Assembly: GCF_900538805.1 (NCBI RefSeq)
Contig: NZ_UPZP01000075.1
Coordinates: forward strand, 1 to 11,831
Reading direction: 5' to 3'
DNA length: 11,831 nucleotides
Source: an uncultured Dialister sp.
Lineage (GTDB): Bacteria; Bacillota; Negativicutes; Veillonellales; Dialisteraceae
Shown: positions 5,851 to 11,831 of the stretch, piece after piece
Layout of the letters: every line of letters starts with the position of its first letter
How positions within the stretch are numbered: the first letter of the stretch is position 1
Notes under the pieces: model-generated
The model's database searches: none
Told to the model about the DNA's origin: nothing
What the model saw: only the letters and a program-made list of their open reading frames with translations
Translations under genes and position numbers: made by a program

Positions 5851-8130
5851 TTATCTCCCCTTAATTTTCTTGTAGTTTTCCACGGCTTTCCTGAATTCCG
5901 CCGCCTCCTTTTCCGGAAGGCCGGAAAGGACGGAGTCATCGCCCCGGGAGAGGCGGCGGAGGTTTTCTTCGGGGAAGAAGGATTCCCTGTTTCCATCCCC
6001 TGCCAGCCGGTCCCTCACCTTTTTCAGGAACAGGAAGTAGGCTCCCTGTATAATGTCTCCCGACGGCGGCGCCGGCGGGGGCGTACTGTTTCCCAGAAGT
6101 CTGAGGAAGGGCATGCCGTAGGCCGCTGCCTTTTTGGAGCCGATGCCGCGGATGCGCTTCAGTTCTTCCAGGGTGGTGGGCCGCTGGAGCACCATGGACG
6201 ATAAGATTTCATCGGAGAAAATGGACTTGGGCGCCTTATGCACCTCTCCCGCCATGCGGCGTCTCAGATTTTTCAAATCCTCCAGAAGGGTGCTGTCCTC
6301 ATCGTTTTCCATTTCCTCTTCCTTTTCTTCTTCCGTGTCCTTTTCCAGCAGCACCTCCAGGAAACGGCGGCCGTATTTTTCCAGTTTGAAGGCGCCCACG
6401 CCGTGAACCTTACCCATTTCTGCAAGGTTCTTCGGTTTCACCGCCGCCATATCCTCCAGGGTGGCGTCGGAGAATACCACGAACGGCGGTACCTGCTCCT
6501 CCCTGGCAATGTAGGTGCGGAGGGTCCGGAGTTTTTCGAAGAGGCCTCCCCGGCGGACGGGATTCCGGTCGATTTTCCTTTCCACCGCCGCGTCTGCCAT
6601 GACGCTTTCCGCGCCGAAGGCAAGGCCATAGACCACGGCTTTACCGGCAAGCACTGCCCGGGCCTTATCCGTGAGCTTCAGCACCGCATAGGGTTCCCCT
6701 TCCCGGCGGAGATAGCCGTCGGCAATGAAATTATTGAGGGCGCTCTTGATGTGGGTGGTCCTTTCAAAGGACAGCTTCCCGAAGGTAGGAGTATTCTCCA
6801 GTTTCCTTTCCGTAATCATGCGGGAATGGCTGCCGTGAAGCACGTCTGCAATGACTGCGGCGCCGAACCGTTCGTGGAGGGACTCCACGGTTTTGAACAC
6901 AAGCACCGCCGTGTCGGTGATATCCACCTTTCCCTTCCCGCTTTCGCAGTTGCCGCAGTGGCCGCAGGGCTCCGTCACCTTTTCACCGAAGTAGGCAAGG
7001 ATGAAATTCCGAAGGCAGGATGTGGTCTGGCAGTAATCCACCATGGCGTTCAGCCGGTGGTAGTCCATCTTCCGCTGCTCCTCATCCTGATTTCCCTGCT
7101 CAATGAGGTAGCGCTGGATACCGGCGTCCCTGCTGCTGTAAAGAAGGATGCATTCCGATTTCGCTCCGTCCCTGCCGGCCCTGCCGGCCTCCTGGTAGTA
7201 GGACTCCAGACTTTTCGGCATCTGGTAATGAATGACGTAGCGCACATTGCTCTTATCAATGCCCATACCGAAGGCATTGGTGGCCACCATGACCGTCACA
7301 TTATCAAAGGAAAAATCCTCCTGTGCCTTTCGCCGGGCCTCATCCTCCATGCCTGCATGGTAGCGGCCTGCGTTCACGCCCCGCCGGCGGAGCAGTTCAT
7401 ACACCGTATCCACCGCTTTCCTGGTGGCGCAGTAAATGATGCCGCTTTCCTTCTTATGGCTCTTCACATAGCGGAGGATGAAATCATCCTTCGACGCCCC
7501 CTGGATGACCCGGAAAGACAGGTTCGGCCGGTCCAGTCCCGTGCGGAACACCCGGGCATTCTCCAGCCCCAGGCTCTGCTTCATATCCGCCTCCACCAGC
7601 GGCGTGGCGGTGGCGGTAAAGGCGGTCACCACCGGACGGCGGGGAAGGGAATCGATGAAATCCTTGATTTTCCTGTAGGAAGGACGGAAATCATGGCCCC
7701 ACTGGGACACGCAGTGGGCCTCATCAATGACAATCATGGAAAGGGGCACCTGGGAGAGGCACTGGGTGAAATAGGAGGGCTCCAGCTTTTCCGGCGCCAT
7801 GTAGAGCAGCTTGATGGTCCCCCGGTACAGATTCCGGAGCCGTTCGATGGATTCCTCGTAGGGAATGGTGCTGTTCACAAAGGAAGCCGGAATCCCCTGC
7901 TCCGTCAAAGTTTCCACCTGGTCCTTCATGAGGGAAATGAGGGGCGATATAATGACCGTGCCGTGGGGGAAAAGCAGGGCGGGAATCTGGAAGCAGATGG
8001 ACTTCCCTGCTCCCGTGGGCATGATAGCCATCACATCCTCTCCTCGAACAATGGCGTCAATCACTTCCCGCTGTCGGGGCCGGAAAGCATCATAGCCGAA
8101 GTACCGCTTCAACACATCAGAAGGTCCCAT
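5851..8130 (-). CDS. recQ: ATP-dependent DNA helicase RecQ with two HRDC domains
   Basis: A 759-residue 3'-5' DNA helicase for recombination and fork repair. The Q-like motif FGYDAFRPRQ is at 11-20, Walker A MPTGAGKS at 37-44, DEAH at 136-139 within the RecQ signature DEAHCVSQWGHDFRP, motif III FTATAT at 171-176, motif V ATNAFGMGIDK at about 283-293 and motif VI QEAGRAGRDG at about 313-322. The zinc site is Cys372, Cys389, Cys392 and Cys395. A winged-helix RQC region spans about 405-515. Two HRDC domains follow (about 529-594 and 614-680), joined by a Glu-rich linker, then about 65 more residues (LKKVRDRLA...ENYKKI) that may be a degenerate third HRDC. E. coli RecQ is about 610 residues with one HRDC. 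AGGAGG is 5 nt before the ATG. Repeat copies A and B flank the gene. Confidence 0.97.
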   Translation of the reverse strand: MGPSDVLKRYFGYDAFRPRQREVIDAIVRGEDVMAIMPTGAGKSICFQIPALLFPHGTVIISPLISLMKDQVETLTEQGIPASFVNSTIPYEESIERLRNLYRGTIKLLYMAPEKLEPSYFTQCLSQVPLSMIVIDEAHCVSQWGHDFRPSYRKIKDFIDSLPRRPVVTAFTATATPLVEADMKQSLGLENARVFRTGLDRPNLSFRVIQGASKDDFILRYVKSHKKESGIIYCATRKAVDTVYELLRRRGVNAGRYHAGMEDEARRKAQEDFSFDNVTVMVATNAFGMGIDKSNVRYVIHYQMPKSLESYYQEAGRAGRDGAKSECILLYSSRDAGIQRYLIEQGNQDEEQRKMDYHRLNAMVDYCQTTSCLRNFILAYFGEKVTEPCGHCGNCESGKGKVDITDTAVLVFKTVESLHERFGAAVIADVLHGSHSRMITERKLENTPTFGKLSFERTTHIKSALNNFIADGYLRREGEPYAVLKLTDKARAVLAGKAVVYGLAFGAESVMADAAVERKIDRNPVRRGGLFEKLRTLRTYIAREEQVPPFVVFSDATLEDMAAVKPKNLAEMGKVHGVGAFKLEKYGRRFLEVLLEKDTEEEKEEEMENDEDSTLLEDLKNLRRRMAGEVHKAPKSIFSDEILSSMVLQRPTTLEELKRIRGIGSKKAAAYGMPFLRLLGNSTPPPAPPSGDIIQGAYFLFLKKVRDRLAGDGNRESFFPEENLRRLSRGDDSVLSGLPEKEAAEFRKAVENYKKIKGR

Positions 8131-8166
8131 GTTTTCCTCCTCTCCTTTGCTTTATGTATCTTTATA

Positions 8167-8175
8167 ATTATATCA
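8167..8175 (-). promoter_or_regulatory. recQ: extended -10 promoter of recQ
   Basis: The minus strand reads TGATATAAT, an extended -10 (TGnTATAAT), with the hexamer at 8167-8172, about 37 bp upstream of the recQ ATG. No -35 is recognisable at 17 bp because a GC hairpin, CGCGCC-TGCC-GGCGCG (8182-8197), occupies that position. Confidence 0.65.
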
Positions 8176-8199
8176 TATGGACGCGCCTGCCGGCGCGAG

Positions 8200-8234
8200 G
8201 GTTCAAAGGGTTCAAAGGGTTCAAGGGTTCAAAG
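8200..8234. repeat. four tandem copies of the 9-bp repeat
   Basis: GGTTCAAAG occurs at 8200-8208, 8209-8217 and 8226-8234, with one 8-bp unit (8218-8225) missing an A. It lies about 70 bp upstream of the recQ start and leads into structured repeat copy B, as the 5465 array leads into copy A. Confidence 0.9.
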
Positions 8235-8571
8235 GGACGCGGCTGCGCCGCAGGTTGTGTAGAATGGTTGTGGAAAAGGGTTGTAGTATCGACCTTCCCC
8301 TTCGGGCGATGAGTTTTATAATGCCGCTTCGCGGCATGGCGGTTTTCGCCGCCGACAGGCGGCATTTATACTGGCGCCGAAAGGCGCCGTACCTCGCCAG
8401 CGCAGCGGTGCTATATAACTACCCTGGGCCGGAGGCCCTCAAACAGTCCGGGAGGCGAAGCCGATTCCGGACAGAACCCTTGGGGCCCAGGGCGTCAGCC
8501 CGGCGGCCCCATCAACCCTCGCGGCGAAGCCGCGTCAACCTTCGGGAGTACATCCCCCCGCCGTAAGTGCC
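8235..8571 (+). repeat. hairpin-rich structured repeat, copy B
   Basis: Opens with GCGGC-TGC-GCCGC (8239-8251), then the shared GTATCG...CGATGAGT block and ATGCCGC-TTC-GCGGCAT (8321-8337). The core matches copy A in linkers but with re-paired stems: GGCGCC-GAAA-GGCGCC (8373-8388), GGGCC-GGA-GGCCC (8426-8438), GTCCGGGA/TTCCGGAC (8446-8453/8465-8472) around GGC-GAA-GCC, GGGGCC/GGCCCC (8482-8487/8505-8510) around GGGC-GTCA-GCCC (8490-8501) and CGCGGC-GAA-GCCGCG (8520-8534), then TCAACCTTCGGGAGTAC. It ends at the jag terminator. Positions 8357-8433 are identical to the visible end of copy D. Confidence 0.88.
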
Positions 8572-8610
8572 GCAACAAAAAACTCCCCAAAAAGGGGAGT
8601 TTTTTGTTGC
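8572..8610. terminator. bidirectional terminator after jag
   Basis: A perfect 17-bp stem, GCAACAAAAAACTCCCC (8572-8588) against GGGGAGTTTTTTGTTGC (8594-8610), with a 5-A loop. It lies 8 bp past the jag stop. The A/T portion of the stem supplies the U-tract in either direction. Confidence 0.93.
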
Positions 8611-8618
8611 CACAAGAG

Positions 8619-9443
8619 TCAGTCTTTTCTCTTGATGACTACATAACGATGCGGTGCTTCGCCTTCACTTTCCGTGGTGACAGCACCATCATCCTGCAGT
8701 GCCAGATGGATGATGCGGCGTTCGCCGGCGGCCATGGGTTCCAGTTTCACCGGCTCACCGGTGCGTTTCACCTTGCCTGCCAGTCTTCTGGCCAGGGCTT
8801 CCAGGGTGTCCTTGCGGCGTTCCCTGTAGGTTTCCACGTCCAGAAGGACGAAGTAGTGATGGTGGAAGGCTTTGCCTGCGGCCAGGTTGGTGAGGTACTG
8901 GAGGGCGTCCAGGGTCTGGCCGTGTTTGCCGATGAGGATGCCCAGACCTTCGCCGTGGAGATTGAGGAGGATCCGTTCTTCGTTCATGAGACATTCCATG
9001 GTCACATCCAGGTGCATGCCCTTGAAGACGGAGGAAAGGAATTTCTTCGCTTCTTCAGCAGTCTTTTCCTGTTCTTCCTGTTTGAAGACGAATTCTTCCC
9101 TCCCCTTTTTCTCCGTTTCCTCTGCCTTTTCAGGAGCAGGAGCCTCTTTGGGTTCCTCCGTCACCGGAGCGGGAGTTTCCTTGACAGAAGGTTCTTCGGC
9201 CGGTGTTTCTGCCTTCGGTGCTTCTACCGGGGCCGGTTCTTCCTTTGGTTCTTCTACCGCTGCTTCTTCGTCAGGGGCGGAAATATCCACTACTGCCATC
9301 TTTTTATGGATGAGGCCGAAAAGTCCGCTGGAGGGCTGTTCCACGACATGAACTACAGCTTCCTCCCGGCTGATACCAAGCTGCTTTAAGCCTTCGGCCA
9401 CGGCGGCTTCAATGGTTTTTGCGGTGATTCTCACTGTTTTCAT
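8619..9443 (-). CDS. jag: RNA-binding protein KhpB/Jag (Jag_N-KH-R3H)
   Basis: A 274-residue cytosolic RNA-binding protein of the Jag (SpoIIIJ-associated, KhpB) family. The Jag_N domain (about 1-52) contains SSGLFGLIHKK. A low-complexity linker rich in Pro, Glu and Ala (about 55-118) follows. A KH domain (about 128-205) carries the nucleic-acid loop GKHG (172-175), and the R3H domain (about 206-272) shows R242-x3-H246. In other Bacillota the protein pairs with KhpA and affects cell division and small-RNA control; that role here is inferred. Its ATG overlaps the yidC stop codon as ATGA, the usual yidC-jag coupling. It is followed by a strong terminator, not by mnmE, the frequent next gene at this locus. 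Confidence 0.95.
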   Translation of the reverse strand: MKTVRITAKTIEAAVAEGLKQLGISREEAVVHVVEQPSSGLFGLIHKKMAVVDISAPDEEAAVEEPKEEPAPVEAPKAETPAEEPSVKETPAPVTEEPKEAPAPEKAEETEKKGREEFVFKQEEQEKTAEEAKKFLSSVFKGMHLDVTMECLMNEERILLNLHGEGLGILIGKHGQTLDALQYLTNLAAGKAFHHHYFVLLDVETYRERRKDTLEALARRLAGKVKRTGEPVKLEPMAAGERRIIHLALQDDGAVTTESEGEAPHRYVVIKRKD

Positions 9444-10435
9444 TTCTTATCTTCAGCCTCCCCGGAATCGTTAGACTCTTTTGTATCGGAAGGCCCTGTT
9501 TTCACAGTTTCTTCCTTTGCAGGAGTATCTGCAGCGCTGGATTTCTTTTCTTCCTTTGCCGGTTCATCGGAGGGAGCATCCTTTTCTGCAGAGGCTTCTT
9601 TGTTTTCTTCTTTGTGCGCTTCGGCGCCATTGTCTTTTTTCTTGACAACCTTCTTGATGACTCTCTTGCGAATCACCTTTTTCTTCTTCGCTTCCTTCAG
9701 GTTTTCCTGCTGCACGTCGCCGTGAACGGTGACGACCCCTTTCTTGGGGGTGCTGCCTTTGAAACGGTCCACCATTTCTTCACGGAACATGATGGTCTGC
9801 TGCACCAGCTGGTACAGGTTCACCACGATCCAGTAAATGACAAGGCCGCTTGGGAAGTTCAGGGACATCCAGCCAATCATAAGGGGCATGACAAGAAGCA
9901 TGGTCTTCTGGTTCCCCGGTGCGTCTTTCGGCGTGGTCTGCCAGGAAATGACGAAGGTGGATGCGGCGGAAAGGATGGGCAGGATGTAGGTGCTGTCCGG
10001 TACAGCCAGGCTTTCCAGCCAGAGGAAGCTTTCGTGGGCCGGGTCGTAGGGGAATCCCTGGAGAGCATAGTAAATGGAAACCAGGAACGGCATCTGGATC
10101 AGAAGGGGAAGGCAGCCGGACATGGGGTTGGCGCCGTGCTCCTTATAGAGCTTTCCCATTTCTTCCCGAAGTTTCTTCGGGTCGTTCTTGTATTTCTTCT
10201 GCACCTGCTGCATGAGCGGCTGGATTTCCTGCATGGCCTTCATGGATTTAATCTGCTTCACGGCCAGCGGAAGAAGGGCTGTCTTGATGATAATGGTTAA
10301 AACGATGATGGCAATCCCGTAGCTTGGGAAGCCCAGGTCATCGGTCAGTTTGTAGGCGTATTCCAGGCAGATACGCATGATATCGGCAAGGAAACCTACC
10401 AGATTGCTCAGAAGCGGAATCTGAAAATCACTCAT
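9440..10435 (-). CDS. yidC: membrane protein insertase YidC
   Basis: A 331-residue YidC/Oxa1/Alb3 insertase that places proteins in the inner membrane with or without Sec. Hydrophobic segments are at about 12-30, 38-58, 105-127, 150-168 and 178-212. The charged hairpin KSMKAMQEIQPLMQQVQKKY (about 63-82) and HGANPMSGCLPLLIQMPF (about 100-117) are family hallmarks. The hydrophilic-groove Arg expected in the first core helix is Lys51 (IIIKTALLPL). The tail (about 225-331) is first strongly basic, then acidic and low-complexity; a basic YidC tail can contact ribosomes. I start at 10433-10435 because AAGGAG lies 5 nt upstream; an in-frame ATG at 10459 has no ribosome site. It carries no lipoprotein signal. 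Confidence 0.95.
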   Translation of the reverse strand: MSDFQIPLLSNLVGFLADIMRICLEYAYKLTDDLGFPSYGIAIIVLTIIIKTALLPLAVKQIKSMKAMQEIQPLMQQVQKKYKNDPKKLREEMGKLYKEHGANPMSGCLPLLIQMPFLVSIYYALQGFPYDPAHESFLWLESLAVPDSTYILPILSAASTFVISWQTTPKDAPGNQKTMLLVMPLMIGWMSLNFPSGLVIYWIVVNLYQLVQQTIMFREEMVDRFKGSTPKKGVVTVHGDVQQENLKEAKKKKVIRKRVIKKVVKKKDNGAEAHKEENKEASAEKDAPSDEPAKEEKKSSAADTPAKEETVKTGPSDTKESNDSGEAEDKK

Positions 10436-10660
10436 TATGACTCCTTGTACGGTCTTCATTTCAACCGTGGAATGGCAGGTTTCTGCATTTCAAAACCTGC
10501 TGAGTACGGGGTGGGGCGGCGGACCGCTCCGATTGTTATGGGCATGGAAAAGGATGCCTGAAATTAGGACAAGCCGATGAAATCAGTGTCCCCTGTATTT
10601 CCTTCGGGAAACTTCCATTTCTTATGTCTTGATGATTGTGGTACAAAAAAAGCAGCCACA
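10436..10660. other. yidD-yidC spacer with hairpin
   Basis: This 225-bp spacer in an otherwise tight operon holds the stem GCAGGTTT/AAACCTGC (10475-10482 and 10493-10500), about 40 bp before the yidC start. Near the yidD stop a short GCC...GGC stem precedes a T7 run on the minus strand (about 10644-10671), possibly a weak terminator or attenuator. No convincing small gene or promoter is visible. Confidence 0.4.
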
Positions 10661-10870
10661 TCACGGCAAGGGATCATAACCGCCTTTGCAAAATGGATTG
10701 CAGCGGATAATCCGTTTGACTGCGAGCCAGCTGCCTTTCAGGGCACCGTATTTTTCTATCGCCTGCAGCGCATATTCACTGCAGGTAGGTGTAAACCGGC
10801 AGCAGGGAGGCTTTAATGGAGAAATGAAAATCCTGTAAAAGCGGATGAGCGCCATCAGTACAGTTTTCAT
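10661..10870 (-). CDS. yidD: membrane protein insertion efficiency factor YidD
   Basis: A 69-residue YidD-family protein with the signature FYRIFISPLKPPCCRFTPTC (about 12-31), SEYALQAIEKYGALKG and the ending NPFCKGGYDPLP. A small membrane-associated factor that assists YidC-dependent insertion. The frame is open far upstream inside rnpA, but the ATG at 10868-10870 has GGAG 7 nt before it and gives the family length. It starts 1 bp after the rnpA stop. Confidence 0.95.
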   Translation of the reverse strand: MKTVLMALIRFYRIFISPLKPPCCRFTPTCSEYALQAIEKYGALKGSWLAVKRIIRCNPFCKGGYDPLP

Positions 10871-10871
10871 A

Positions 10872-11249
10872 TTATTGCTCCAGAATCCCGGCTTTTCGCC
10901 ATAATGCCAGTATCGCTTTTTCCGCTTCCTTATAGCTTGCGCCGGTAAGGAAGGGACTGGCCAGCAGGATGGCTTCGTAGTGGGAAGCAAGCTCATGCCT
11001 GTGGAGGCGGTAAACCTCCTTCATCAGCCGTTTGGCCCGGTTCCGGGCAAAGGCATGGCCGATTTTCTTCGTAGCCACAAAGCCGATGCGGACGTCGCTT
11101 CTCCTGGATTTCACCAGATAAAGAAGCCCCGCCCGGTTGCTGAAACGCTTACCCTGGCGATAAATTCTTCGGTAATCCCTATTCTGTCGTATACGGGAAG
11201 AGCGGGGAAGACTGAAATCCGCCTTTCCCTTCTCATCTAGATTAGGCAC
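10872..11249 (-). CDS. rnpA: ribonuclease P protein component
   Basis: A 125-residue basic protein subunit of RNase P, which trims tRNA 5' leaders together with the RnpB RNA. The conserved RNR motif is ARNRAKRLMKEVYR (about 68-81). SSRIRQNRDYRRIYRQGKRF (about 17-36) and VRIGFVATKKIG (about 53-64) are also typical. The start is a GTG at 11247-11249, directly preceded by an in-frame stop, with AAAGG 6 nt upstream. No ATG is available before the conserved region. The gene therefore overlaps the end of rpmH by 8 bp, which suggests coupled translation. Confidence 0.95.
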   Translation of the reverse strand: MPNLDEKGKADFSLPRSSRIRQNRDYRRIYRQGKRFSNRAGLLYLVKSRRSDVRIGFVATKKIGHAFARNRAKRLMKEVYRLHRHELASHYEAILLASPFLTGASYKEAEKAILALWRKAGILEQ

Positions 11250-11379
11250 TTAATACCTTTCTGCCCTTTGCTCTTCTTCTTTTCAGAACAATACGGCCTG
11301 CTTTTGTCTTCATACGAGCACGGAAACCGTGAGTCTGTTTTCTCCAGTGGTTGTTCGGCTGGAATGTCATTTTTGCCAT
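11242..11379 (-). CDS. rpmH: 50S ribosomal protein L34
   Basis: A 45-residue protein, MAKMTFQPNNHWRKQTHGFR and ending RRRAKGRKVLSA, matching the L34 signature (TFQPN, THGFRARM, GR..L..RRAKGR..L). It is a component of the large ribosomal subunit. It is shorter than usual ORF cut-offs. AAGGAGGT lies 7 nt before the ATG and a near-consensus promoter lies 57 bp upstream. First gene of the rpmH-rnpA-yidD-yidC-jag block. Confidence 0.97.
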   Translation of the reverse strand: MAKMTFQPNNHWRKQTHGFRARMKTKAGRIVLKRRRAKGRKVLSA

Positions 11380-11435
11380 GAGTAACACCTCCTTACATGC
11401 TGGCAGTGCCATTTTTCGCACACCATAACAGAATA

Positions 11436-11464
11436 ATTATATACAAGTCGGTGGTGCCTGTCAA
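11436..11464 (-). promoter_or_regulatory. rpmH: near-consensus sigma-70-type promoter of rpmH
   Basis: The minus strand carries TTGACA (11459-11464), a 17-bp spacer and TATAAT (11436-11441), perfect consensus at both hexamers. Predicted start about 11429, giving a leader of roughly 50 nt with a small TGGC-ACT-GCCA hairpin before the ribosome site. Upstream, TTGACA at 11475-11480 on the plus strand forms an inverted repeat with the -35. Confidence 0.93.
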
Positions 11465-11524
11465 TGAGAATTCCTTGACAAAATAGAGTAATGCAGGCAA
11501 CGCCAAATGGCACTGCGGCGCTTA

Positions 11525-11720
11525 CCTGTATTCCCGAAGGTTGACGCCCGCTGGCGCGGGCGAGGGTTGATGGCGCTATTGGGCCTGCGGCCCTCAGCGC
11601 CAAGGGTTCTATCCGGGACCGGCTGGCGCCTCCCGGATGGGTTCAAGGCCTTCGGCCTAGGAAGTTATAAAGTACCACTGCGTTAGCGAGGAAGGCGCCC
11701 TGAGGGGCGCTAATTTATAT
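11525..11720 (-). repeat. hairpin-rich structured repeat, copy C (inverted)
   Basis: Reverse-oriented core. Stems on the plus strand are CGCCCGC-TGGC-GCGGGCG (11545-11562), GGCGCT/AGCGCC (11572-11577/11596-11601) around GGGCC-TGC-GGCCC, ATCCGGGA/TCCCGGAT (11611-11618/11631-11638) around GGC-TGGC-GCC, AGGCC-TTC-GGCCT (11646-11658) and GCGCCC-TGAG-GGGCGC (11695-11710). The linkers match copies A and B. It begins about 60 bp upstream of the rpmH -35 hexamer and lacks an adjacent 9-bp array. Confidence 0.88.
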
Positions 11721-11831
11721 GCCGCTTCGCGGCACTGCGCCTTTCGTCGCCGTTAGGCGGCATTTATACTGGCGCCGAAAGGCGCCGTACCTCGCCAGCG
11801 CAGCGGTGCTATATAACTACCCTGGGCCGGA
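11720..11831 (+). repeat. hairpin-rich structured repeat, copy D (cut by window end)
   Basis: Begins with TGCCGC-TTC-GCGGCA (11720-11734) and continues through GGCGCC-GAAA-GGCGCC (11771-11786). Positions 11755-11831 are identical to 8357-8433 of copy B (77 of 77 bp). It lies head to head with copy C. The remainder is outside the window. Confidence 0.9.

Noticed and set aside
8200..8234. tRNA T-arm-like GGTTCAAA motifs suggesting tRNA fragments
   Set aside because: They are units of the tandem 9-bp repeat; no cloverleaf or acceptor stem can be formed around them.
6238..8262. Very long plus-strand open frame antisense to recQ
   Set aside because: It lies opposite a complete RecQ with all motifs, shows no recognisable domain, and results from codon bias in GC-rich sequence.
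10450..10540. 29-codon frame in the yidD-yidC gap (minus strand)
   Set aside because: No ribosome site, no recognisable feature and a stop just upstream; likely chance.
11475..11503. Divergent plus-strand promoter beginning with TTGACA
   Set aside because: No -10-like hexamer at 16-18 bp spacing.
11380..11831. oriC with DnaA boxes
   Set aside because: The gene neighbourhood suggests proximity, but I found no TTATCCACA-type box in the gap; the origin probably lies further right.

Overview
The window looks like chromosome of an anaerobic Bacillota, most likely a member of the Negativicutes (Dialister/Megasphaera-like). This assignment rests on the flavour of YidC, L34 and FeoB and on gene order; it is inference, not a database match. 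All twelve protein genes I can support lie on the minus strand. The right part holds the block that normally sits beside dnaA and the origin (rpmH-rnpA-yidD-yidC-jag), so dnaA and oriC probably lie just beyond position 11831. The minus-strand genes would then run with replication.

Right to left: rpmH (L34), rnpA (RNase P protein), yidD and yidC (membrane insertion) and jag/khpB (KH-R3H RNA-binding protein) follow a strong sigma-70-type promoter and end at a perfect 17-bp-stem terminator after jag. Then comes recQ, a RecQ helicase with two HRDC domains, with its own extended -10 promoter. A tightly coupled thyA-folA-flavodoxin operon follows (thymidylate synthesis and dihydrofolate recycling) and ends in two hairpin terminators. 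The left third is a ferrous-iron uptake operon: two FeoA proteins, FeoB, and a 58-residue Cys-rich FeoB-associated membrane protein that is easy to miss. A promoter overlapped by a Fur-box-like dyad precedes it.

The unusual part is what fills the gaps between operons. Four copies or partial copies of a hairpin-rich repeat (A 5513-5850, B 8235-8571, C 11525-11720 inverted, D from 11720 to the window end) share single-stranded linkers. Their stems differ by compensatory changes, which is a sign of a selected secondary structure. Copies A and B are preceded by short tandem arrays of a 9-bp unit (GGTTCARAG), and a third array lies upstream of the small Feo gene. A second family, a 161-bp MITE-like imperfect palindrome with 16-bp terminal inverted repeats, sits 11 bp after feoB. 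A 73-bp inverted near-copy of its left arm is at the window start. I know of no named family for the hairpin-rich element and consider it the best candidate for something undescribed.
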